Notes: generated by a model from the sequence alone, not told the origin. A stretch of DNA of 64,000 nt from Bosea sp. RAC05 (GCF_001713455.1 NZ_CP016464.1:3644001-3708000), one strand, 5' to 3'; shown: positions 1 to 9,788, counted from the first letter of the stretch. Translations and numbers: made by a program.

Positions 1-234
1 GGTGGGGTGCCCGGCGAAGGGCAGCTCACGGCCGGGCGTGAAGATGCGGATCGCCGCGCGGTGGCCGGCCTCGGCAGCCGGCTGAACGAAGACCGTCTCG
101 GAGAGGTTGAACTCGCGCGTGATCGCCTGCATCGCGGCGGTATCGAGCCCGTCCGAGTCGAGCACCACCGCCAGCGGGTTACCGGCATGGGGCGTGGCGG
201 TGAAGACGTCCAGCGTGACGAAACGGCGGGCCAT
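1..234 (-). CDS. PhzF-family isomerase/epimerase, N-terminal part (runs off window)
   Basis: Partial gene; only the first 78 codons lie in the window. The translation starts MARRFVTLDVFT and carries the family hallmarks in order: the GNPLAVV segment, SETVFV with the Glu used as acid/base in this family, and RIFTPGRELPFAGHPT at the window edge. PhzF relatives are two-lobed enzymes of the diaminopimelate-epimerase fold that isomerise or epimerise small metabolites; the substrate cannot be told from this fragment. It begins 16 bases after the stop of the upstream EEP-fold gene on the same strand, so it is probably the last gene of the pdxY string. It does not imply phenazine production, since most family members lie outside phz clusters. 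Confidence 0.85.
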   Translation of the reverse strand, partial: MARRFVTLDVFTATPHAGNPLAVVLDSDGLDTAAMQAITREFNLSETVFVQPAAEAGHRAAIRIFTPGRELPFAGHPT

Positions 235-250
235 GCGGCATTCCTTGGGT

Positions 251-1372
251 TTAGCGGATCGCCTTCGGGAGGGTGAGGTCGATCGTCAGCGGGCAGTGGT
301 CGGAGGCCTTGGGCCGGTCCCAGCCGACGCGCGGATAGCGGTCGGCCGAGGTCGCCAGCCGCGCCATCGAGCGGTCGGGCTCGCGCGGATCCAGCGGCAC
401 GCGATAGGGCAGCCCGCGCCGGATCATCTGCAGCGTCGGATGCGGATTGGCCGCCGCCAGCGCCGGCGAGAGCAGGATGTGGTCGAGCGGCATATGCGTC
501 TCGACCAGCTGCTCGCGCGCCTCGGACCAGTAGCGGCGGAAATGCGTCCAGCGCTCGTGAGCCGGGATGGCCTCCATCGGGTCGACCGCGAAATTGTCCA
601 GCAGCGGCTCGATGCCGCTCTCCCCCTCGTCGACGACCTCGGCCAGCGGCCCGAGCCCGTAGCGATAGGCGTTGAGGTCGCCCAGCACGATCCAGTTCGC
701 CTCGCGCCAGCCCGCGCCGAAGCGCTGCCGGATCAGCCCCTTCACGGCCCGCGCCTCGGCCCGGCGCACCGCCAGCGTCGCCACCCGGCCGTCGTCGCGG
801 CCATTGTTCATCGATTTGAAGTGGCAGCCGAACAGGGCGAGGCTGCGGTCGCCGAAGTCGAGCTCCACCTGCAGGCAGTCGCGCGCGAAGACCTTGCCGT
901 CGGGTCCGATCCCAAGCGCGGCGAGATCGCGGTCATGCACGCCGGCCGCAGCAAAACTGAGGTCCTTGTGCGAGCGCACGCTGACCCGCTGCGGTGCCAG
1001 CAGGTCGCGCCGTGCCGCGAAGCCGATGTCGATGTTGCGGCGGTCGTTGCCGTCGAGCAGCGTGAAATGGCCGTAGCGGTGATCGGCGATGCGGTGGACG
1101 TAATTGGCGAAGAAGGCCTGCAGGCTCGCCAGCGAGTCGACCTCCTGCAGCATCCAGAGATCGGCCTTCGCCTCTGCCAGGGCGAGCGCCGTCATCTGGC
1201 GCTTGTCGTCCTCCAGCGCGACCGCCAGCGAACGCTCGACCGCGTCGCGCTCGTCGACGCGGGGGAAATGGAACAGCGACATGGCCGGCGCGGTGTCGCT
1301 GCGCTCGCCCGAGGAGAAGCGATGGCGCGTCAGCAGGTTCTCGACGTTGAAGGTGCCGACGCGCAGTTTCAT
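251..1372 (-). CDS. Endonuclease/exonuclease/phosphatase (EEP) family hydrolase
   Basis: A 373-residue protein with the full set of EEP-fold metal-dependent hydrolase motifs: GTFNVEN (6-12), LQEVD (75-79, metal-binding Glu), CHFKS (183-187), LGDLNAY (230-236, catalytic Asp/Asn), LDHIL (296-300) and SDHCPL (357-362, catalytic His). The fold covers DNases, sphingomyelinases and inositol phosphatases; nothing here decides the substrate, and no signal peptide is visible, so it is probably cytosolic. The start ATG lies 5 bases after the pdxY stop, which argues for co-transcription and against the longer upstream reading frame, which would run into pdxY. Confident family call, unknown physiological role. 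Confidence 0.85.
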   Translation of the reverse strand: MKLRVGTFNVENLLTRHRFSSGERSDTAPAMSLFHFPRVDERDAVERSLAVALEDDKRQMTALALAEAKADLWMLQEVDSLASLQAFFANYVHRIADHRYGHFTLLDGNDRRNIDIGFAARRDLLAPQRVSVRSHKDLSFAAAGVHDRDLAALGIGPDGKVFARDCLQVELDFGDRSLALFGCHFKSMNNGRDDGRVATLAVRRAEARAVKGLIRQRFGAGWREANWIVLGDLNAYRYGLGPLAEVVDEGESGIEPLLDNFAVDPMEAIPAHERWTHFRRYWSEAREQLVETHMPLDHILLSPALAAANPHPTLQMIRRGLPYRVPLDPREPDRSMARLATSADRYPRVGWDRPKASDHCPLTIDLTLPKAIR

Positions 1373-1377
1373 GCGGC

Positions 1378-2226
1378 TCAGAGCTTCTCGGGCACGAACT
1401 GGTGCGTCGGCGTCACGAATTCGTCCTGCGCCGCCACCGTCAGGATCTCGCGGGAGCCAGCCTCCTTGGTGCGCTTGAGCAGGCCATAGATCGAGGCTGC
1501 GGCCTTGGCCAGCGCCGCGGCGGCGGACTCCTCGCGCAGGTAATGCACGAAGAACAGCGCCGCGATCGCGTCGCCCGCCCCGTTGACGCTGACGTCGAGC
1601 TTGGGCGTGCGCACGCGGAAGGCGCCCCTGGCGTCGGCCGCCATCAGGTCGATCGAGTCGGCGGGCGTCTCGTCGGTGACGAGCGAGGTGACGAGCACGA
1701 CCTTCGGCCCGGCATCGCGCAGCGCCTCGACCGCGCGATGCGCATCGGCGATCGTGCGGATCTCGATATCGGTCAGCAGTTCGAGCTCGAACTGGTTGGG
1801 CGTGACGATGTCGGCCGCCGGCACCGCCTGCTCGCGCATGAACTCCGGAATGCCCGGCCGCACGAAGACGCCGCGCCCGACATCGCCCATCACCGGGTCG
1901 CAGCAATAGACCGCCTTCGGGTTGGCCGCCCGCACGCGCTCGACCGCCGAGAGGATGGCGTGGCCGATATCGGCCGAGCCCATATAGCCCGAGAGCACGC
2001 CGGTGCAGGAGGGCAGCACGCCGCGCTCGGCGATGCCCTCCATCACCTCGTCGATCATGCCGCCGTCGAAGACGCGGCCCTTCCAGGCGCCGTAGCCGGT
2101 GTGGTTCGAGAACTGCACGGTGTGGATCGGCCAGACCTCGACGCCCAGGCGCTGCATGGGGAAGACGGCGGAGGCGTTGCCGACATGTCCATAGGCGACA
2201 TGCGACTGGATCGAGAGGATGTTCAT
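1378..2226 (-). CDS. pdxY: Pyridoxal kinase PdxY
   Basis: A 282-residue ribokinase-superfamily enzyme that phosphorylates pyridoxal to PLP in the vitamin B6 salvage pathway. Visible signatures are the N-terminal [17 protein letters not shown], the family segment [10 protein letters not shown] (108-117), [10 protein letters not shown] (142-151) and the anion-hole motif NGAGD (215-219), whose Asp is the catalytic base. Length matches PdxY (about 285) rather than the ThiD/PdxK-fusion kinases. It heads a string pdxY, EEP hydrolase, phzF-like with 5- and 16-base gaps. The start is the first ATG of the conserved block; the open frame continues upstream but has no homologous sequence there. Confidence 0.95.
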   Translation of the reverse strand: MNILSIQSHVAYGHVGNASAVFPMQRLGVEVWPIHTVQFSNHTGYGAWKGRVFDGGMIDEVMEGIAERGVLPSCTGVLSGYMGSADIGHAILSAVERVRAANPKAVYCCDPVMGDVGRGVFVRPGIPEFMREQAVPAADIVTPNQFELELLTDIEIRTIADAHRAVEALRDAGPKVVLVTSLVTDETPADSIDLMAADARGAFRVRTPKLDVSVNGAGDAIAALFFVHYLREESAAAALAKAAASIYGLLKRTKEAGSREILTVAAQDEFVTPTHQFVPEKL

Positions 2227-2318
2227 GGGCGTCTCGGCAGAGTCTGGGGGCGCAAGCTCTAGCCGCTCGCGCGGCCGGACGGCAAATCGAAAGCCGTCAT
2301 GGCCGCCATCACCCAGGC

Positions 2319-2726
2319 TCAGGCCGCGCTCAGCCTCGCGACACCGGCCGTGTCGGTGAACTGCGTGACGCTGGCGATCTTGCCGTCGGTGATCGTGAAG
2401 ATGTCGACGATCTCGAAAGGGCCGCTGCGGCCGCTCGGCTTGCAGGCGACATCGGCCCGCCAGTGCAGGATGGCCCGATCGCCATCGACGGTGAGGCCGA
2501 GTTCCTCGACATTGCTGAAGACATAGGCCGCGATCAGGCCGGCCATCTGCTCGCGCACGGCCTCGAGGCCGTCGGGCTGCCGGAAGGCCTCGGCGGCGGC
2601 GGGACCGCCGACGAGCCGATAGCAGCACTGCGGGTGGAAGAAGCCCATCAGCGCGTCGAGATCGCCGCGGTGGCGCGCGGCATAGGCGTCGCGGATCAGG
2701 GCCTTGCTCGCGCTATCGTCGGCCAT
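2319..2726 (-). CDS. SnoaL-like nuclear transport factor 2 fold protein
   Basis: A 135-residue protein of the SnoaL/NTF2-like superfamily: an N-terminal helix with the typical YAARHRGDLDALMGFFHP pattern, a central sheet, and the closing VDIFTITDGKIASVTQFTDT strand pair. Such alpha+beta cone proteins are small isomerases, hydrolases or ligand binders; function cannot be assigned from sequence. The start is supported by GGGAGAGG just upstream. It lies 92 bases upstream of pdxY on the same strand and 68 bases from a strong hairpin, so it may share the pdxY transcript. Confidence 0.75.
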   Translation of the reverse strand: MADDSASKALIRDAYAARHRGDLDALMGFFHPQCCYRLVGGPAAAEAFRQPDGLEAVREQMAGLIAAYVFSNVEELGLTVDGDRAILHWRADVACKPSGRSGPFEIVDIFTITDGKIASVTQFTDTAGVARLSAA

Positions 2727-2794
2727 GCCACCTCTCCCTTCGTCAGGACCAGCAGTGTCGCGCCGGGGGCCTCGCAAGTCCAGCGCGGAACCAC

Positions 2795-2830
2795 GCCGAT
2801 CCCGGCCCGCGACGGCGGGCCGGGATCGGC
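2795..2830. terminator. Perfect 16-bp stem-loop between ABC binding protein and SnoaL-like gene
   Basis: Two perfect 16-base arms (2795-2810 and 2815-2830) around a GACG tetraloop. It follows the stop codon of the ABC substrate-binding gene at 2855 (read leftward). There is no U-tract after the stem, so it may be a transcript-stabilising or Rho-assisted 3' end rather than a classical intrinsic terminator. Confidence 0.6.
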
Positions 2831-2854
2831 AACAGGTGATGCCGGCGCGGCGGA

Positions 2855-3886
2855 TCAGCTTCCGACGGCCGCCTTCTTCGCGAAGCTGTCGATGAAGGTC
2901 TTGGTCAGATCCACATCCGACTTCGCCAGCTCCGGATCGAGCAGCTTGAGGGCGTCGTACATGCTCTTCATCGCGTCGGGCGTCGAGATGCCGGTCCGCG
3001 AATAGCTCTCGAGCGAGTTCTTCACCGCCTGGAGATAGAGCGGCTTGTCGCCGAGATGATATTCCGCCGGCACCAGATCGGCGACGTCGTCGGGCTTGGC
3101 GGTTTCCAGCCATTTCAGCGCCTTGACGAAGGCGTTGACGAGCTTCTGTGTCGTCACCGGGTTCTTCTCGGCGAAATCGCCCTTGAGATAGAGCACGGCA
3201 GCCGGGTTCGAGCCGCCGAAGAGCGCCTTGGTGCCGGCCTCGGTGCGGGTGTCGATCAGCGCGACGACATCGCCATCGGCCTCGAGCTTCGAGGTCACGG
3301 GGTCGAGATGCGAGATGATGTCGACCTGCTTCTGCTTCATCGCCGCGACCGCGCTGGCACCGGCGCCGACGCCGATGATCGGCGCGTCGCTGGCCTTCAG
3401 CCCGGCCTTGACCATGGCGTATTGCGCGGTCAGCGCCGTCGAGGAGCCCGGCGCGGTGACGCCGATCTTGAGGCCCTTGAAGTCGGCCGCCGACTTGACC
3501 TTGTCGACGAGGTCCTTGCGCACGGCGATGGTGATGCCGGGGAAGCGCCCGAGCTCGACCACGGCGCGCACGTCCTGCCCCTTGGCCTGCATGCGGATGG
3601 TGTGCTCATAGGCGCCGGCGACGACGTCGACCGAGCCGCCGACCAGGGCCTGCAGCGACTTGGCGCCACCGCCGAAATCGTTGATCTCGACGTCGAGACC
3701 CTGCTCCTTGAAGAAGCCCTTCTTCTCCGCGACCGTCAGCGGGAGATAATACAGAAGCTGCTTGCCGCCGACGCCGAGCGTCAGCTTGGGCTTCTCGGCG
3801 TTCTGCGCGAAGGCGGCATGGGGCGCGAAGCCCAGCGCGGTGGACAGCGCGAGCGCAGCCAGCGCCGCGCGGCGTGAGATCGTCAT
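2855..3886 (-). CDS. ABC transporter substrate-binding protein, NitT/TauT (SsuA/NMT1-like) type
   Basis: A 343-residue periplasmic solute-binding protein. Residues 1-27 form a signal peptide with a double-Arg start (MTISRRAALAALAL) and an AFAQ cleavage site. The mature part has the NMT1/SsuA pattern: YYLPLTVAEKKGFFKEQGLDVEI followed by GGGAKSLQALVGGSVDVVAGAYEH. Ligands of this family include nitrate, sulfonates, aromatic acids and pyrimidine precursors; the ligand here is unknown. RBS GGAGGAA precedes the ATG. Its permease and ATPase lie upstream on the same strand at 4726-6395, but a gene of opposite orientation and unlike composition sits between them, so it now needs its own promoter. Confidence 0.9.
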   Translation of the reverse strand: MTISRRAALAALALSTALGFAPHAAFAQNAEKPKLTLGVGGKQLLYYLPLTVAEKKGFFKEQGLDVEINDFGGGAKSLQALVGGSVDVVAGAYEHTIRMQAKGQDVRAVVELGRFPGITIAVRKDLVDKVKSAADFKGLKIGVTAPGSSTALTAQYAMVKAGLKASDAPIIGVGAGASAVAAMKQKQVDIISHLDPVTSKLEADGDVVALIDTRTEAGTKALFGGSNPAAVLYLKGDFAEKNPVTTQKLVNAFVKALKWLETAKPDDVADLVPAEYHLGDKPLYLQAVKNSLESYSRTGISTPDAMKSMYDALKLLDPELAKSDVDLTKTFIDSFAKKAAVGS

Positions 3887-4089
3887 GGGATGTTCCTCCG
3901 GTGCCGTGCGAAAGGCGCACTTGTATGGCGCCGTTGGGTGGAGGATAGGCGAGAGGACGGCAATGGGGCAAGGATGGCGCAGGACATCGGCTGGCGGGCA
4001 CTTGGGCATGCTGTTCGCGCCGACCGGGGATCTGTGGCATCGTCGGCCAACAGGCCTCATCTTGCCGCCAAAGTGAACGGGGACAATAG
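3887..4089. other. Intergenic stretch upstream of the ABC binding-protein gene
   Basis: Divergent gap between the binding-protein gene (leftward) and the AT-rich membrane gene (rightward). It should hold promoters for both. I see no clear consensus boxes and no further gene. Confidence 0.4.
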
Positions 4090-4671
4090 GTGAGCGACCA
4101 ATCGACGACGATCCTTGTGCCGAAAGAACCGACGCTATTTCGCACAACGGGCATTCCCCCGAAAAAAATCGAACTTCCGTTTTATGTGAATTCCAGTAAT
4201 ATAAAAAATATCCTGTCTATCATTATTATATTGGTTATTATTTCAGCAATAACAAATAATCTCATCAATATGATAAAGTCATTTCCCACGAAAGATTTAG
4301 TCTTATTTTTTTCTGTATTGTTTGTGATTTACGCCGCATTGCTGATATTTAGTCTATATGTCTTACTGACCTCAATCATTGGCGCATGTCAAAATTTATT
4401 ACACTCTCCGGTTCTGGTCATTACAGAAAAGGCTCTGCTGGATACAAGAAGCAAAACAATTTTACAGTGGAACGAGATTGAGCAGGCGACGATCGACAAG
4501 GATTCGAAGGGCACACTCGTCGGCATCATCCTTTTGGCAAAGACGACACCGGCGACGGGACAACAGCGCACAGCCACGATCCCGCTGCGATTGCTCGACT
4601 GCAAAGTCTATATTCTCGTCCATGCGATTATGACGATGGTCGAACGGCACGGCGGCCGGGTGGTCAGATAG
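4090..4671 (+). CDS. AT-rich two-helix membrane protein with possible PH-like cytosolic domain
   Basis: A 193-residue protein from a GTG start at 4090. Two hydrophobic helices span about residues 38-63 and 68-97 (ILSIIIILVIISAI and VLFFSVLFVIYAALLIFSLYVLL); the rest is a soluble tail with VLVITEKALLDTRSKTILQWNEIEQATI, which resembles the beta-strand and W-x-E-I pattern of bacterial PH-like (STM3941/YcxB-type) membrane proteins. That resemblance is my inference. The first 350 bases are strikingly AT-rich with rare codons (ATA, TTA) for this genome, while the last third is closer to its neighbours. It interrupts an ABC importer cluster and faces the other way, which suggests recent acquisition. 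Confidence 0.65.
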   Translation: MSDQSTTILVPKEPTLFRTTGIPPKKIELPFYVNSSNIKNILSIIIILVIISAITNNLINMIKSFPTKDLVLFFSVLFVIYAALLIFSLYVLLTSIIGACQNLLHSPVLVITEKALLDTRSKTILQWNEIEQATIDKDSKGTLVGIILLAKTTPATGQQRTATIPLRLLDCKVYILVHAIMTMVERHGGRVVR

Positions 4672-4725
4672 CCAAGGAAGCCTTCAACTGCGCAGGACAA
4701 GATTCCGCGCAAAATGCCTGTCCAC

Positions 4726-5514
4726 TCACACCGTCGTCGAACTCTGCCCCGGCCGCCACACGAGCAGCCGCTTCTCGACCATGGTCACCACGGAATCGAT
4801 CGCGATCACGAAGATCATCAGGATGACCATGCCGGAGAACACGCCGGTGACGTCGAACACGCTCTCGGCCTCGTGGATCTTGTAGCCGAGACCGGCCGAG
4901 GAGCCGAGATACTCGCCCACCACCGCCCCGATCAGAGCAAAGCCGACCGAGGTGTGCAGGCTCGAGAACATCCAGGTCAGCGCCGACGGCCAGTAGACGT
5001 GCCGGAAGAGCTGGCGCTCGTTCATGCCGAGCATCCGGGCATTGGCCAGCACCGTCGGCGAGACCTCGCGCACGCCCTGGTAGACGTTGAAGAAGACGAT
5101 GAAGAACACCAGCGTGAAGCCGAGCGCGACCTTCGACCAGATGCCCAGCCCGAACCAGAGCGCGAAGATCGGCGCCAGCACGACGCGCGGCAGCGCGTTG
5201 GCCGCCTTGATGTAGGGGTCGAACACCGCTGCCAGCAGTTGCTGGCGGGCAAAGGCGAAGCCGAAGAAGATGCCGGCCGCCGAGCCGATGACGAAGGCCA
5301 GCACCGTCTCCGTCAGCGTGATGCCGATATGCCAGTAGATCTCCGTCCCGGTCAGCTGGTTCCAGGTCCGGGCGATCACGGCGGCCGGCGTCGAGAAGAA
5401 GAACTGGATCGTCTTGACGTCGCCCAGCAGCGGATAGGCTGTGACGACATGCCAGATCAGCAGCGCGACGACCATGACCATCGCCTGGAGAAACAGGAGT
5501 TTGGCGCGCTTCAT
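4726..5514 (-). CDS. ABC transporter permease (NitT/TauT, SsuC-like)
   Basis: A 262-residue inner-membrane permease with about six membrane spans. It has the binding-protein-dependent permease EAA loop, here EVSPTVLANARMLGMNERQLFRHVYWPSAL (written in parts: EVSPTVLANARMLGMNER, then QLFRHVYWPSAL), which docks on the ATPase. The family pattern PRVVLAPIFALWFGLGIWSK is typical of nitrate/sulfonate/taurine-type permeases. Its ATG overlaps the ATPase stop in an ATGA, showing translational coupling. Substrate unknown. Confidence 0.92.
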   Translation of the reverse strand: MKRAKLLFLQAMVMVVALLIWHVVTAYPLLGDVKTIQFFFSTPAAVIARTWNQLTGTEIYWHIGITLTETVLAFVIGSAAGIFFGFAFARQQLLAAVFDPYIKAANALPRVVLAPIFALWFGLGIWSKVALGFTLVFFIVFFNVYQGVREVSPTVLANARMLGMNERQLFRHVYWPSALTWMFSSLHTSVGFALIGAVVGEYLGSSAGLGYKIHEAESVFDVTGVFSGMVILMIFVIAIDSVVTMVEKRLLVWRPGQSSTTV

Positions 5515-6395
5515 GGCGTCGCTCCCTCGACCAGTTCGCGCCCGTCGCCCATCGCATAGGCCTTCTGCACCTCGACGCGCAGCGAGGCCCAGATGTCGCG
5601 GTGGATCTCGTGGAAGGCCTTCTCCAGCCGGATCTCGGCGATGTCGCGCGGGCGCGGCAGCGGCACGCGGTAATCGGCGACGATGCCGGCCGCCGGCCCC
5701 GCCGACATCACCACGACGCGGTCCGACAGCGCGATCGCCTCTTCCAGATCATGCGTCACGAAGATCAGCGCCTTTTTGTCCCTCGACCAGAGATCGAGCA
5801 GGAGATTGCCCATGATCTGACGCGTCTGCGCGTCGAGCGGCCCGAAGGGCTCGTCCATCAGCAGGATTTCGGGATCGCGGATCAGGACCTGCGCCAGCGC
5901 CACGCGCTTGCGCTGCCCGCCCGAGAGCATGTGCGGGTAGCGGTCGACGAAGGCGCGCAGGCCCACCCGCGCCAGCCATTCCCGGGCGCGCCGGTCGGCC
6001 TCCGCGTCGGACACGCCCATCGGTTCGAGCGCGACCTTGACGTTGTCGAGCGCCGTCTTCCACGGCATCAGCGCATCAGCCTGGAAGAGGTAGCCGGCCC
6101 GGCGATTCAGGCCCGACAGCGGCTGGCCGAAGATGGTGACGGTGCCGGCCGAGGGCGTCAGCAGCCCCGCGGCCGCGTTCAGCAGGGTCGACTTCCCGCA
6201 GCCGGTGGGGCCGACCACCGAGACGAACTCGCCCGCCGCCACGGACAGGTCGATCCCCGTCACCGCCTGGTAGCGGCTGCCGCCTTCGAGATGGAAGGTG
6301 ATGTCGAGCCCGCCCAGGGCGACGGCCGGCGCCGCGGACGGCGCAGACAATGCGGCGGCTCCCGCAGCCTGATGCGGGTGGTCTGGCAACGCCAT
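5511..6395 (-). CDS. ABC transporter ATP-binding protein (NitT/TauT, SsuB-like)
   Basis: A 294-residue importer ATPase. Walker A GPTGCGKST, Q-loop FQADALMPW, signature LSGGQRKRVALAQ, Walker B ILLMDEPFGPLD and the switch His in FVTHDLEEA are all present and in order. I chose the ATG at 6395 because GAGGAAA lies ten bases upstream; a start 20 codons earlier at 6455 is open but lacks a clear RBS. It overlaps the permease by 4 bases and with the binding protein at 2855-3886 would form a complete importer. Confidence 0.9.
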   Translation of the reverse strand: MALPDHPHQAAGAAALSAPSAAPAVALGGLDITFHLEGGSRYQAVTGIDLSVAAGEFVSVVGPTGCGKSTLLNAAAGLLTPSAGTVTIFGQPLSGLNRRAGYLFQADALMPWKTALDNVKVALEPMGVSDAEADRRAREWLARVGLRAFVDRYPHMLSGGQRKRVALAQVLIRDPEILLMDEPFGPLDAQTRQIMGNLLLDLWSRDKKALIFVTHDLEEAIALSDRVVVMSAGPAAGIVADYRVPLPRPRDIAEIRLEKAFHEIHRDIWASLRVEVQKAYAMGDGRELVEGATP

Positions 6396-6607
6396 CAAAT
6401 CCGTTTCCTCGTCGACGTCCGGCGCTCTTGTCGGCGCCGTCGCAGCGTATTGCATCGTTGGGGACGCAGATTAGGCGATCGCTCGACGAAGGCAATCCGC
6501 GACCGGGCGAGCCCGGCCGCGGTCACGCGCTGCCCCCGAAACCGGTTGCGCTGCAGCGGCCCGGCAGCGATAAGCCGCGGGCCCTCAACCCGCAGCCCGG
6601 AACGGAC

Positions 6608-7150
6608 ATGGCCCAACTCGAACTCTGGATGCAGACGCTCGTCGAGTTCATGCGCGCCAACCAGGAATGGGCGATCCCGATCGTCTTCCTGATCGCCTTC
6701 TGCGAATGCGTCGCGCTGCTGTCCTGGCTGGTGCCCGCGACGGTGTTCTTCACCGCCTTCGGCGCCGTCGCCGGGGCGTCGGGGCTCAATCTCGGGCCAC
6801 TGGCCCTGGCCGCCTCGGTGGGCGCCGGCTTCGGCTTCTGGATTTCCTACTGGGCCGGCCAGGTCCTGGGACCGCGCGTCGATGATTACTGGCCCTTCCG
6901 CAACAATCCGCAGATGCTGGAGCGCGGCCACGCCTTCTTCGAGAAATGGGGCGTCGCCAGCATCCTGATCGGCCATTTCTTCGGGCCGCTGCGGGCAGTG
7001 GTCGCCATCGTCGCCGGCATCGTCAAGATGCCGTTCTGGCCGTTCCAGATCGCCAACTGGCTGGCCTCGATGGCCTGGGGCTTCAGCCTGATCTATGGCG
7101 GCGGCACGCTGGCCGAGATGGCCAAGCAGGGCACGCTGTTCGTCCGCTGA
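6608..7150 (+). CDS. DedA-family membrane protein
   Basis: A 180-residue SNARE-associated/DedA protein with four or five hydrophobic segments. The diagnostic features are the acidic-proline membrane entry ECVALLSWLVPATVFFTAFG and the G[HR]FxGPxR motif, here IGHFFGPLRAVVAIVAG. DedA proteins act in the inner membrane as putative proton-coupled lipid transporters/flippases, including undecaprenyl phosphate recycling. The ATG at 6608 begins the conserved part; upstream reading frame overlaps the divergent ABC ATPase promoter region. Paralogue type cannot be fixed. Confidence 0.88.
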   Translation: MAQLELWMQTLVEFMRANQEWAIPIVFLIAFCECVALLSWLVPATVFFTAFGAVAGASGLNLGPLALAASVGAGFGFWISYWAGQVLGPRVDDYWPFRNNPQMLERGHAFFEKWGVASILIGHFFGPLRAVVAIVAGIVKMPFWPFQIANWLASMAWGFSLIYGGGTLAEMAKQGTLFVR

Positions 7151-7184
7151 GGCCCCCTGCCCGTCCTGCGCGCCGCAAACCGCA

Positions 7185-7283
7185 TCACGCCATGCCCAGG
7201 ATCACCGCCAGCAACAGGGCCATCGACAGCAGAAGCCCGATGCCGGCGGCGAGCGGGCCGTGGAGAAGCTTGGACATCGTCAT
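7185..7283 (-). CDS. Single-helix miniature membrane protein, 32 residues
   Basis: A short gene starting MTMSKLLHGPLAAGIG and ending in a hydrophobic helix (IGLLLSMALLLAVILGMA). GGGAGG seven bases before the ATG makes translation likely. It is the last of four small same-strand genes between ilvC and dedA and may be carried by the stress-type promoter at 7819-7843, although a 77-base gap separates it from the gene before. Function unknown. Confidence 0.55.
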   Translation of the reverse strand: MTMSKLLHGPLAAGIGLLLSMALLLAVILGMA

Positions 7284-7360
7284 AACGACCTCCCATTCCG
7301 GCTTCGGGGTTTAGCGGCCCCACGCGATACGGCCCTGGCCGTCTCGGGCTGCCTGACGGC

Positions 7361-7585
7361 TCAGGCGATCCACTCGACCGCAAACCAGGCGACCACCGCC
7401 AGCACCAGGCCGCCGATCAGCACCATCAGGACCGGCGCGCCGAGGAAACCCTGCCGCGCCTCGACCGGCGTCTCGACGGCCGGGTGGGCATCGCTGTGGT
7501 CAGCGGCACGCATCGGCGGCAAGGCATCGCCGCCGGACAGGTCTTCGCCCTGCGCCTTGGCGCGCTGTTCGACATTGCTGGTCAT
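7361..7585 (-). CDS. Small tail-anchored membrane protein, 74 residues
   Basis: Unknown protein with a polar, acidic first 45 residues and one C-terminal membrane helix (APVLMVLIGGLVLAVVAWFAVEWIA). RBS GAGGAG lies just before the ATG. The preceding gene ends 24 bases upstream on the same strand and has the same plan (polar N-terminus, C-terminal helix), so the pair may act together or derive from each other in design. Probable member of the general stress response through the promoter at 7819-7843. Confidence 0.65.
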   Translation of the reverse strand: MTSNVEQRAKAQGEDLSGGDALPPMRAADHSDAHPAVETPVEARQGFLGAPVLMVLIGGLVLAVVAWFAVEWIA

Positions 7586-7609
7586 CTCGGTCTCCTCGAA
7601 GCCGTCGGT

Positions 7610-7786
7610 TCAGCCCGGGATCAGGGCGATGAAGGTGTTGAACAGAAGTGCCAGGGCGGCGCCGCCGATCACGGCCGTCAGGACCAGACCATTCTCGGCC
7701 GGCTCGCGCGGAGCGGCCCGCGCCTCGGGCTGGGGGACACGGTCCGCATGGGCGCCTCGTTCGGCGCCTCTCCTGTCCTGTCCCAT
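7610..7786 (-). CDS. Small tail-anchored membrane protein, 58 residues
   Basis: Starts MGQDRRGAERGAHADR; the first 33 residues are strongly charged and the last 25 form one hydrophobic helix (LVLTAVIGGAALALLFNTFIALIPG). The ATG has GGGAGAGG upstream and was preferred over longer in-frame starts that lack an RBS. A GGAAC-N16-CGTT promoter ends 33 bases upstream. First gene of a string of miniature membrane proteins. Function unknown. Confidence 0.65.
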   Translation of the reverse strand: MGQDRRGAERGAHADRVPQPEARAAPREPAENGLVLTAVIGGAALALLFNTFIALIPG

Positions 7787-7818
7787 CTCGGCCTCTCCCG
7801 TTGATCCGTCGCAGAGGC

Positions 7819-7843
7819 AACGCGCGCCTGCCACCCCGGTTCC
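7819..7843 (-). promoter_or_regulatory. Sigma-EcfG-type general stress promoter
   Basis: On the minus strand GGAAC (7843-7839), 16 bases, then CGTT (7822-7819). This matches the established alphaproteobacterial EcfG consensus exactly, including spacing. It points at the 58-residue gene starting at 7786. The call rests on the motif alone. Confidence 0.7.
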
Positions 7844-7876
7844 GGCCAGCAGCGAGGGCGATGATGGAGGCATGAG

Positions 7877-7904
7877 AAAAGGCGGGCGCATCGCTGCGCC
7901 CGCC
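7877..7904 (-). terminator. Intrinsic terminator downstream of ilvC
   Basis: Read on the minus strand: a perfect 10-bp GC-rich stem (arms 7904-7895 and 7890-7881) with a GCGA loop, followed directly by TTTT at 7880-7877. It is the natural end of the ilvC transcript, about 125 bases after the stop codon. Confidence 0.8.
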
Positions 7905-7994
7905 TCCTGTCCCGGCAAGCCGGAACGCTGTGATGTCAAAGACTTGTCGCGAGACTCTGAATCGATCCCGCAGACACCTGAATCAGATCGGGAA

Positions 7995-8014
7995 GCGCCC
8001 TCTCGCGAGGGCGC
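7995..8014 (-). terminator. Stem-loop just after ilvC stop
   Basis: Perfect 8-bp inverted repeat (7995-8002 and 8007-8014) with a 4-base loop, 13 bases after the ilvC stop at 8028. No U-tract follows, so it is more likely a 3' stabilising hairpin ahead of the true terminator at 7877-7904. Confidence 0.5.
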
Positions 8015-8027
8015 CCACCGAAGCGGA

Positions 8028-9745
<1,718 letters not shown>

Positions 9746-9766
9746 GCTCGCTCGAACACCGGAGGT

Positions 9767-9788
9767 AACCGTACCGTACGTTACGGTT
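9767..9788. promoter_or_regulatory. Palindromic operator candidate upstream of the TetR gene
   Basis: Nested inverted repeat: outer arms AACCGTA (9767-9773) and TACGGTT (9782-9788), and inner perfect palindrome CCGTA-CGT-TACGG (9774-9786). Position directly before the TetR start fits the usual autorepressor site; binding is inferred. Confidence 0.5.

Noticed and set aside
1..234. Evidence of a phenazine cluster from the phzF-like fragment
   Set aside because: Neighbours are pdxY and an EEP hydrolase; PhzF relatives are common outside phenazine loci.
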